From an uncultured Holophagaceae bacterium (lineage in GTDB: Bacteria; Acidobacteriota; Holophagae; Holophagales; Holophagaceae): a stretch of 5,289 bases of DNA. Below the pieces are notes generated by a model that had not been told where the DNA came from, did no database searches, and saw nothing but the letters and a program-made list of their open reading frames with translations. Below are positions 1 through 5,046 of the stretch, piece by piece. The position numbers and the translations under genes are program-made. Location: NCBI GenBank assembly GCA_903876615.1, contig CAIRAS010000355.1, positions 1 to 5,289 on the forward strand, written 5' to 3'. The stretch's first letter is position 1. The number at the start of each line of letters is the position of its first letter.

Positions 1-2538
1 ATCGAAGAGATGGAAGTGGACGGGGTGCGTGTCCACACCGTTGTGGGTGATCTTCCAGAGCTGGGTGGTGCCATCGACCAGGGTCTCGGTCGCAGGATCC
101 GAGTAGCCGAGAGGGATGGTCGTCTGGATGTTGAAGTTGGTAAAGGGCAGTTCCACGCCAAGGGTGGCGTTCATGCGGCCGTAGTCCAGCTCGAAGAGCT
201 CCTGGATGGCCTTGGGCTCCAGGGTCGGCTGAACCGGGTCGCCATTCTCCATGGAGGCGTAGGGGCGGCGGAACTGCTGGTCTTGGATACAGACGTACTC
301 ATCCGTGAAGGTCTTGTTGTAGGCCTTATTGAAGACGGAAGAAGGCACGATGGGAGGATGCTGGGCTTCCGCGAAAGCGCCGTTGCCGGCCGAGGTGGAA
401 GCGAAGGCCGCTTCCAGGGCCGCCAGGTTGTAGGGGGCGGCCGGAGCGACGTTGGCCACCTCGAAGAGCATCATGGTGCGGGTGTTGGGTCCGAAGCCGG
501 CCAGGGTGGTGTTGGCGCCGCCGGAATCGCGCTGGTCGGGAGCGCCGGTGTAGTAGTCGAGGCGGGGGTCGAAGGCCGGCACCGGGGCGGGCGCATCGTT
601 GTAGAGGATGAGCTTCTTGCCCGCAAAGCCCGAGAAGTCCACAACCACGTCGGCCCGCTCCGCCGCGCCAAGCAAGAGGCCTTTGTCCGCGATGTTCAGC
701 ACGACGATGTCGCGACGGTTGTAGTTGTAGCTCACGGGCTGGGGGGCGATCACCACGGGAGAAGGGATGAAGCCACTCTCGGTGCCGATCTGGATCCAGG
801 AGGGACCCGCGGTGGTGGGATCCGGCACACCGCCATCGCGGCCGTCGGTGGGCCAGGTGGCAGGCCAGGCGGCGTTCGGGGCCGAGGGGACCATGGTCAC
901 TTCGGTACCCGTGCTGTCTGCCACGAAAAAGCTCAGGTTCCAGAAGCGGTCATTGGAAGCATTGAGGACGCGGAAGCGGTAGGCCTGAGGCTGGACGGTG
1001 ATCTTGGGGTAGGCGGTGCCGTTCACCACGGGGGTGTCCAGGAAGGCTTCGGGCACCAGCGAGGGGTTGGGCGTGCCGGGGATCTCGGTCCCGTTGGGGT
1101 CGCCAACGATAGGCTCGGCGCCATGCACCAGACCCGCCGCAGCGGTCAGCGGGGGCCAGAACCACGGGCCGTAGTCCCAGCGACCCATGGCGTTGGAGCC
1201 AGACAGGTCCGCAGGGTTCTGATTCACCATGTAGACGTGGGGGTACCAGAGGCTGCCGTCACCACCGTACTTGGAGATGCTCCACGTGGGATCGGTCCCG
1301 CCCTGCACGCCCACGGTGCCCAGAGTGGTGGAATCGACGAAGGTCTTGTCCTGAATGATCAGGGGGATGCCGTAGTTGTAGACGCCGCCACCATTGTTGG
1401 GCAGGATCCCGGCGTTGATGAGCTTGTCGTCGACCGGGTCCACGATGAGGTAGCCCGCAGCTTCGCCCGCGTAAACATTCAGGCGGGTGAGCCCGAAGGT
1501 GTGGTCGTGGTAGAAGAGGAAGCGGCCGCTCTGCTGGTTGGTGTAGAAGTAGGTGCCAATGCCATCACTGGCGGTACCGGCGAGCATGTCGGGCACGTTC
1601 TGGAAGGCAACGCCCTTCGGGTAACTGGTGGTCTCACCGGCGGGGGTGAACCACTGGTGGGGCGTGCCGTCGCTGATCCAGGGATTGAGGCCACCATGCA
1701 GGTGGAGCTCGGCCCGGTTCTGGGTGTAGAGCTTCGTCCCGGTGGCCCTGTTGCCCAGAGGACCGTAGCCGGCACCCATCATGGTGGTGTCCACGGGAAT
1801 GAACAGGTCTCCCGCCGTGCCCGTGGGTAGCTGGTTGGTGACCTTCACCCGCACCGGGCGGTCGCGCTTGGCGATGATGACGGGTCCCAGGTAGTTCGAG
1901 CTGATGGTCTTTCCGCCGATCGTTCCGTTGGCGGTGCTCTCAGCCTTGGGGCCGATGTCCTTGTAGCCCCGCAGCCGGGTGGGGGCCAGTTCCGAGTGGA
2001 GCTGCTGGTTGTACTCGACGACGCCCAGCTGGTAGTAGTCGGAGCCGGGATAGGTGGTCGTGTCGGGCTGAGCCACGGGGATGAAATTCCCCAGGTTGTT
2101 CTTATTGGCCGCGCCCAGACCGGGCAGCGTGTCCACGAACTTGTGAATGGGCTTGGTGTTGTGCCAGTTGCTGGCCGTTCCAAACATGTAGTCGGGCTGG
2201 GCCAACTGAAAGCCGGGGCCGGGCACCGCCAGTGCCCCCTCCGGACCGAGGACCTTGCCCGCGAGGGCCGTATTCCGGTTCGCAGGGTTCACGCCCAGGC
2301 TGGCGGGATCCACCTTGCCGCCCTTGGCAGCCAGGGCCGCCTTGGTTCGCGCGGCCGCAGCCGCCCGGGCATTGTTCAGCACCGCCCGGCGGGTCGCCCG
2401 CTCCATGATCATGCCCTTGTCACCACCTGCGGTCGGCGCTGCGGTGCGATTCGGCACCTCGGCGGACTGGCCGAACAGGCCCACCCCAGCAAATAGAGCG
2501 GCGACAAAAGACAATACTTGCCTGATATTCCTGTGCAT
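1..2538 (-). CDS. Large secreted CotA-type multicopper oxidase (3' end missing)
   Basis: The frame is open for 846 codons from an ATG at 2538 to the window edge. Copper-ligand motifs appear in family order: HLHGG (residues 279-283), FYHDHTFGLTRLNVYAG (YHDH histidines 344 and 346) and HPVHFHLF (838-845). The final HCHxxxH motif must lie past the left edge. Other family-like segments are PEAFLDTPVVNG (from 496) and ERADVVVDF (627-635). This motif style matches CotA laccase/bilirubin oxidase, enzymes that oxidise phenols, bilirubin or metals and reduce O2 to water. Residues 1-26 look like a Sec signal peptide (HRNIRQ, a hydrophobic core, then GQSA), so an extracytoplasmic location is inferred. 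The protein is far longer than CotA (about 510 aa): HLHGG comes roughly 175 residues later, and the HLHGG-to-HPVH distance is also much larger. No CXXCH haem motif is visible, and the visible part has a single Cys. The start is supported by AGAGG six bases upstream. The substrate is unknown; Mn(II)/Fe(II) oxidation or a role in metal respiration is speculative. Confidence 0.93.
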   Translation of the reverse strand, partial: MHRNIRQVLSFVAALFAGVGLFGQSAEVPNRTAAPTAGGDKGMIMERATRRAVLNNARAAAAARTKAALAAKGGKVDPASLGVNPANRNTALAGKVLGPEGALAVPGPGFQLAQPDYMFGTASNWHNTKPIHKFVDTLPGLGAANKNNLGNFIPVAQPDTTTYPGSDYYQLGVVEYNQQLHSELAPTRLRGYKDIGPKAESTANGTIGGKTISSNYLGPVIIAKRDRPVRVKVTNQLPTGTAGDLFIPVDTTMMGAGYGPLGNRATGTKLYTQNRAELHLHGGLNPWISDGTPHQWFTPAGETTSYPKGVAFQNVPDMLAGTASDGIGTYFYTNQQSGRFLFYHDHTFGLTRLNVYAGEAAGYLIVDPVDDKLINAGILPNNGGGVYNYGIPLIIQDKTFVDSTTLGTVGVQGGTDPTWSISKYGGDGSLWYPHVYMVNQNPADLSGSNAMGRWDYGPWFWPPLTAAAGLVHGAEPIVGDPNGTEIPGTPNPSLVPEAFLDTPVVNGTAYPKITVQPQAYRFRVLNASNDRFWNLSFFVADSTGTEVTMVPSAPNAAWPATWPTDGRDGGVPDPTTAGPSWIQIGTESGFIPSPVVIAPQPVSYNYNRRDIVVLNIADKGLLLGAAERADVVVDFSGFAGKKLILYNDAPAPVPAFDPRLDYYTGAPDQRDSGGANTTLAGFGPNTRTMMLFEVANVAPAAPYNLAALEAAFASTSAGNGAFAEAQHPPIVPSSVFNKAYNKTFTDEYVCIQDQQFRRPYASMENGDPVQPTLEPKAIQELFELDYGRMNATLGVELPFTNFNIQTTIPLGYSDPATETLVDGTTQLWKITHNGVDTHPVHFHLFD

Positions 2539-2544
2539 ACAGCA

Positions 2545-2549
2545 CCTCT
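2545..2549 (-). promoter_or_regulatory. Ribosome binding site of the multicopper oxidase
   Basis: The minus strand reads AGAGG followed by a 6-base spacer and ATG at 2538. The upstream in-frame codons contain no other start, so this site fixes the start codon and preserves the signal peptide. Confidence 0.75.
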
Positions 2550-2710
2550 TTTTTCTGAAAAATGCGAAGCCATCGGAAACGGTTGCTGGCATACGGGCAA
2601 AGGGGCAGGACACCGAGCGACGCAGCGGATCACCTGCTGAAATCACCGGCACCCTGGTGGTTTAACGATAGTCGGGTGGAATGATGCCTTAGTCCAGTTG
2701 GTAGAACTAC

Positions 2711-2722
2711 TTACGTATTTTT
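2711..2722 (+). repeat. Left arm of a 12-bp perfect inverted repeat
   Basis: TTACGTATTTTT occurs here and its exact reverse complement occurs at 3030-3041. The match stops at both ends of the 12 bases. Each arm contains the self-complementary core TACGTA. The two copies lie near the opposite ends of the AT-rich intergenic DNA, one on the oxidase side and one on the panB side. They could be paired sites for one DNA-binding protein, but low sequence complexity makes chance a real alternative. Confidence 0.45.
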
Positions 2723-2801
2723 ACTTAGATCGTTTGCGATATTGTCTAAAGGTTAATCTAGACGTAATGCTGAGTGAGTAAAAACACGCAAAGAATATAC
2801 T

Positions 2802-2807
2802 TATATA
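2802..2807 (-). promoter_or_regulatory. Putative -10 box for the multicopper oxidase
   Basis: The minus strand reads TATATA here. With the CRP/FNR-type site centred at -41.5, transcription would start near 2795 and leave a leader of about 256 bases before the ATG at 2538. The surroundings are very AT-rich and offer other -10-like hexamers, for example TATAAA at 2809-2814. The choice therefore rests on spacing to the activator site rather than on the hexamer itself. Confidence 0.35.
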
Positions 2808-2828
2808 TTTTATAAAAAAACTACGCCA

Positions 2829-2844
2829 ATTGATCTAAATCACA
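2829..2844. promoter_or_regulatory. CRP/FNR-family activator binding site (putative)
   Basis: The plus strand at 2830-2843 reads TTGAT-CTAA-ATCAC, nine of ten defined bases of the FNR consensus TTGAT-N4-ATCAA. Read as a CRP site, the minus strand gives TGTGA-N6-TCAAT, eight of ten. The family is supported, but the regulator (FNR-like, oxygen-sensing, versus CRP-like) cannot be decided. The site centre at 2836.5 lies 29.5 bases from the first base of a minus-strand TATATA box, which is the geometry of a class II activated promoter reading toward the oxidase gene. No matching -10 box exists at the same distance toward panB. Confidence 0.5.
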
Positions 2845-2879
2845 GCCCCTAGCGTCAGTTTTTTGCCGATCTAATCGAG

Positions 2880-2969
2880 GGTGGTCGGGGGTCCACCGCC
2901 TAGACCAACTCTTCTTTGTGGGGACAGGGGCCTTCGGCCAGCCGTTGCTTCCTGATCAGGCAAGATCAG
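2880..2969. other. GC-rich island with three stem-loops
   Basis: Three short inverted repeats follow each other: GGTGG/CCACC (2880-2884 with 2893-2897), GGCC-TTC-GGCC (2929-2939) and CTGATC/GATCAG (2952-2957 with 2964-2969). A competing pairing TGGTC/GACCA (2882-2886 with 2903-2907) is also possible. None is followed by a T-run, so they are not typical intrinsic terminators. The GC-rich stretch is flanked on both sides by AT-rich DNA, a pattern often seen for structured RNA genes or leaders. I recognise no known RNA family, and the strand is undetermined. Confidence 0.3.
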
Positions 2970-3029
2970 CCCAGCAGTGTTCGGTCAGATTTATAACCAA
3001 CCACATATCAATTCTTAAAATAATTATTC

Positions 3030-3041
3030 AAAAATACGTAA
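3030..3041 (-). repeat. Right arm of the 12-bp perfect inverted repeat
   Basis: AAAAATACGTAA on the plus strand is the exact reverse complement of 2711-2722. It lies about 160 bases upstream of the panB start, within the AT-rich stretch likely to contain the panB promoter. Confidence 0.45.
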
Positions 3042-3067
3042 TAAAACAGAGAAATCCACCCAAGCTT

Positions 3068-3103
3068 CGCGCAAAACGCGGTCCCGCCTGCCCTTGAGGC
3101 AGG
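3068..3103 (+). other. Two tandem stem-loops in the panB leader
   Basis: CGCG-caaaa-CGCG (3068-3080) is followed seven bases later by CCTGCC-cttga-GGCAGG (3087-3103), a perfect 6-bp stem with a 5-base loop. They sit about 100 bases upstream of panB and would be part of its leader if transcription starts in the AT-rich DNA before them. No T-run follows, so an ordinary terminator is unlikely. No known riboswitch pattern was recognised. Confidence 0.35.
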
Positions 3104-3192
3104 TCCCCCATGACCAAGGCCTGAGCGACCGATGGTTCATTCCCCCGGGGTTTGGTGTTCTCATGGTCCCTTACGGCTTCGACCCCCCCAGC

Positions 3193-3196
3193 GGAG
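3193..3196 (+). promoter_or_regulatory. Ribosome binding site that decides the panB start
   Basis: GGAG lies five bases before the ATG at 3202. It favours this codon over the in-frame upstream ATG at 3163, and it gives a protein beginning close to where the family alignment begins. Confidence 0.6.
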
Positions 3197-3201
3197 ACCC
3201 C

Positions 3202-4065
3202 ATGAGCCACCAGCCTGCCGAAACGCACGCCCACGTCACCCTGCCCCAGCTGCATACCTGGCACCATGCCGGGCGCAAGCTGGTGATGGTCACCGCCTAC
3301 GATGCCGCCACGGCCCGCATTGCCGATGCCGCGGGCGTGGACATCCTCCTCGTGGGCGACAGCGTGGGGAACGTCTGCCTGGGCTTCGACAACACCCTGC
3401 CCGTCAGCATGGCGATGATGAACCATCACCTGGAGGCGGTGGCCCGGACCCGCCCAACGGCCCTCCTGGTGGCCGACATGCCCTATCTGAGCTTCCATCT
3501 CAGTGTGGAGGACACCCTCCGCAATGCCGGCGGCTTCCTGCAGCGGGGCGCCCAGGCGGTGAAGCTGGAGGGCGGCGCCAAGCGCCTGCCCATGATCCAC
3601 GCCCTCATCGACGCGGAGATCCCCGTCATGGGGCACCTGGGCCTCACCCCCCAGAGCGTGAACCCCATGGGTGGCTTCAAGGTGCAGGGCAAGCACAAGG
3701 CCGATGCCTTACAGCTGCTGGACGACGCCCAGAAGCTGCAGGACGCGGGCTGCTTCGGCATCGTCCTGGAGGGCATCCCCGCGGACCTGGCGGCCCGGGT
3801 CACCGAGACGGTGGCCATCCCCACCATTGGCATCGGCGCCGGCCCCCACTGCTCGGGCCAGGTGCTGGTCTTCCACGATGTGCTGGGCCTGCTGCCCGGG
3901 ACATCGCCAAAATTCGTTCGACGCTATGCCGAAGGATTCCAGGATCTGCGCACAGCCCTGGCCACCTGGGCCGAGGATGTGAGGACCGGAGGGTTCCCGG
4001 ATGGCCGGGAATCCTATACTCTTCCAGAAGGTCTTCGTTCGGCACTGAGCCAGTGGCATCCCTGA
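3202..4065 (+). CDS. panB: 3-methyl-2-oxobutanoate hydroxymethyltransferase
   Basis: PanB transfers a hydroxymethyl group from 5,10-methylene-tetrahydrofolate to alpha-ketoisovalerate to give ketopantoate, the first committed step of pantothenate synthesis in the cytoplasm. The 287-residue product has the usual single TIM-barrel length plus a short N-terminal extension (the E. coli protein is 264). Family residues are in place: VTAYD (30-34), VGDSVGNV with the metal ligand D53, VADMPY with the second ligand D92, KLEGG with K121 and E123, GHLGLTPQS (144-152), LEGIP with the catalytic-type E190, and GIGAG (210-214). At 218 a Ser replaces the Asp often seen in the following DGQ motif. The ATG at 3202 is chosen because GGAG lies five bases upstream; the frame continues upstream to an ATG at 3163 and a TTG at 3094 that would add non-conserved residues. 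panC follows after 52 bases on the same strand, implying an operon. Confidence 0.97.
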   Translation: MSHQPAETHAHVTLPQLHTWHHAGRKLVMVTAYDAATARIADAAGVDILLVGDSVGNVCLGFDNTLPVSMAMMNHHLEAVARTRPTALLVADMPYLSFHLSVEDTLRNAGGFLQRGAQAVKLEGGAKRLPMIHALIDAEIPVMGHLGLTPQSVNPMGGFKVQGKHKADALQLLDDAQKLQDAGCFGIVLEGIPADLAARVTETVAIPTIGIGAGPHCSGQVLVFHDVLGLLPGTSPKFVRRYAEGFQDLRTALATWAEDVRTGGFPDGRESYTLPEGLRSALSQWHP

Positions 4066-4093
4066 AACCACCGCTGGTACGTCGGCAGGCCCC

Positions 4094-4102
4094 AAGGAAG
4101 GA
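4094..4102 (+). promoter_or_regulatory. Ribosome binding site of panC
   Basis: The purine run AAGGAAGGA lies 15 bases before the ATG at 4118 and 9 bases before an in-frame TTG at 4112. The spacing is better for TTG, while family alignment favours ATG, so the exact start is unsettled by two codons. Confidence 0.6.
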
Positions 4103-4117
4103 TTCCGCTTTTTGTCC

Positions 4118-4975
4118 ATGCGAGTTGTCCGTACCATCGCCGATCTGCGCGCCCTCCTTCGTCCCCTACGTGAGGAAGGCAAGCGCATTGGCTTTGTCCC
4201 CACCATGGGTTTCCTGCACGAGGGCCACGACGCCCTGATCCGCCAGAGTGCGGCCCGCTGTGATGCCACCGTCGTCTCCATCTTCATCAATCCCACGCAG
4301 TTCGGCCCCCGCGAGGACCTGGCGGGCTACCCCCGGGACCTGGAGCGGGACCAGAACCTCTGTCTCGAAGCCGGGGCCACGGTGCTCTTCCTGCCCGAGG
4401 TCGGCGAGATCTATCCCACGGGCTTCCAGACCCACATCGAACCCGGCCGCCTGGCCGAGCCCCTCTGCGGGCGCTTCCGGCCCGGCCACTTCCGGGGCGT
4501 GGCCACCGTGGTGGCGAAGCTCTTCAGCATCGTCCAGCCGGATCTGGCCTTCTTCGGCCAGAAGGACTTCCAGCAGACCGTGGTGGTCCGCCGCATGGCC
4601 CGCGACCTGAACCTGCCCGTGGACGTCGTGGTCGTGCCCACCGTGCGTGAGGCCGATGGCTTGGCCCTGAGCAGCCGCAACACCTACCTGGACGAAGACG
4701 CCCGGCGCCGGTCCCTCAGCCTCAGCCAGGGCCTGCTGGCCGCGAAGGCCGCCTTCGACACGGGCGAGCGCCAGGCCGAGCAGCTGCTGGCCCTCGCCCG
4801 CGCCCCGCTCTCCAGCGTGGACTCGGTCCAGTATCTGGAGCTGGTGGACACCCAGAACCTCGAGCCCATCCAGGGCGCCGTGGACCGCACCTCGGCCCTC
4901 TGCGTGGCCGCCTACCTGGGCAGCACCCGCCTCATCGACAACGTCATCCTGACGCCCCCGGCGGGAACGGTCTGA
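4118..4975 (+). CDS. panC: Pantothenate synthetase (pantoate--beta-alanine ligase)
   Basis: PanC uses ATP to activate pantoate as pantoyl-adenylate and joins it to beta-alanine, giving pantothenate, AMP and diphosphate in the cytoplasm. The 285-residue product matches the usual length of about 280. It shows the nucleotidyl-transferase signature PTMGFLHEGH (28-37, the HIGH-type element), VSIFINPTQFG (53-63), the pantoate/ATP-site segment HFRGVATVVAKLF (124-136), FGQKDFQQ (146-153) and the KMSKS-like GLALSSRNTYL (181-191). It ends with the RLIDNVIL stretch typical of the C-terminal domain. The start is placed at ATG 4118 because MRVVRTIADLR aligns with the normal family N-terminus; a TTG two codons earlier has better ribosome-site spacing and would add Met-Ser. 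It follows panB by 52 bases with no terminator between them, so the two are likely co-transcribed. No truncation or missing catalytic motif is seen. Confidence 0.97.
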   Translation: MRVVRTIADLRALLRPLREEGKRIGFVPTMGFLHEGHDALIRQSAARCDATVVSIFINPTQFGPREDLAGYPRDLERDQNLCLEAGATVLFLPEVGEIYPTGFQTHIEPGRLAEPLCGRFRPGHFRGVATVVAKLFSIVQPDLAFFGQKDFQQTVVVRRMARDLNLPVDVVVVPTVREADGLALSSRNTYLDEDARRRSLSLSQGLLAAKAAFDTGERQAEQLLALARAPLSSVDSVQYLELVDTQNLEPIQGAVDRTSALCVAAYLGSTRLIDNVILTPPAGTV

Positions 4976-4999
4976 GCCAAGCAAATTAGGCCATCGTCC

Positions 5000-5027
5000 T
5001 TGCCATGCGCATGAATGGGTTTATATT
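5000..5027 (+). promoter_or_regulatory. Sigma-70-type promoter of the antitoxin-like gene
   Basis: TTGCCA (5000-5005, five of six to TTGACA) and TATATT (5022-5027, five of six to TATAAT) are separated by 16 bases. Transcription would start near 5034, giving a very short leader before the ATG at 5047. The box pair starts 25 bases after the panC stop, so this gene has its own promoter even if panBC transcription reads through. Confidence 0.6.
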
Positions 5028-5036
5028 CATACGCAT
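5005..5036. promoter_or_regulatory. Palindromic operator overlapping the promoter
   Basis: ATGCGCATGAAT (5005-5016) and ATTCATACGCAT (5025-5036) form an inverted repeat with 11 of 12 pairs matching around an 8-base spacer. It covers the promoter spacer, the -10 box and the probable start point. Ribbon-helix-helix antitoxins typically bind such palindromes and repress their own operon, so autoregulation is the natural reading, by inference. A DNA operator is more likely than an RNA hairpin because most of the element lies upstream of the expected start point. Confidence 0.65.
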
Positions 5037-5041
5037 AGGAG
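5037..5041 (+). promoter_or_regulatory. Ribosome binding site that decides the antitoxin start
   Basis: AGGAG sits five bases before ATG 5047. Two other in-frame ATGs lie upstream at 5005 and 5011, but they are inside the palindrome, lack a ribosome site and precede the predicted transcription start. The 5047 start is therefore preferred. Confidence 0.75.
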
Positions 5042-5046
5042 AACCC

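Larger units (their letters stand above)
2539..3201. other. Intergenic region between divergent oxidase and panB
   Basis: No convincing protein gene is seen in these 663 bases. Base composition changes along it: about 2539-2680 resembles coding DNA in GC content, 2700-2860 is AT-rich, about 2878-2983 is a GC-rich island with several short stem-loops, 2985-3060 is AT-rich again, and 3061-3201 is GC-rich up to panB. Because the flanking genes are divergent, it should contain both promoters. The oxidase promoter is most plausibly in the 2795-2845 stretch. The panB promoter is probably in the AT-rich 2985-3060 stretch, where TAAAAT (3016-3021) is one possible -10 box without a good -35, so I do not call it separately. 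Confidence 0.8.

Noticed and set aside
10..1830. A 606-codon open frame on the plus strand
   Set aside because: It lies opposite the multicopper oxidase, whose frame carries the copper motifs, a signal peptide and a ribosome site. The plus-strand translation is Gly/Val/His-rich low-complexity sequence without a recognisable domain, as expected for an antisense shadow in GC-biased DNA.
2580..2680. Plus-strand resemblance to a GEMM cyclic-dinucleotide riboswitch (GGGCAAAGG followed by GACGCAGCGG)
   Set aside because: The tetraloop, its receptor and the second conserved helix could not be matched, and the orientation points away from the oxidase with panB more than 500 bases off. A covariance-model search would settle it.
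2744..2763. GTCTA/TAGAC dyad
   Set aside because: The five-base arms with a ten-base spacer in AT-rich DNA are too short to support as a binding site.
2929..2939. GGCC-TTC-GGCC stem as an intrinsic terminator
   Set aside because: The stem is only four pairs and no T-run follows on either strand.
3110..3124. Short leader ORF encoding MTKA before panB
   Set aside because: It has no ribosome site and no bias toward valine, leucine or other pathway-related codons, so it is probably chance.
3132..4238. A 368-codon plus-strand frame overlapping panB
   Set aside because: It is Pro/Arg/Gly-rich without domain features, and panB in the adjacent frame has every catalytic motif.
4166..4984. A 272-codon minus-strand frame opposite panC
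   Set aside because: It is the antisense of panC, with Gly/Val/Ala/His-rich composition and no family motif.
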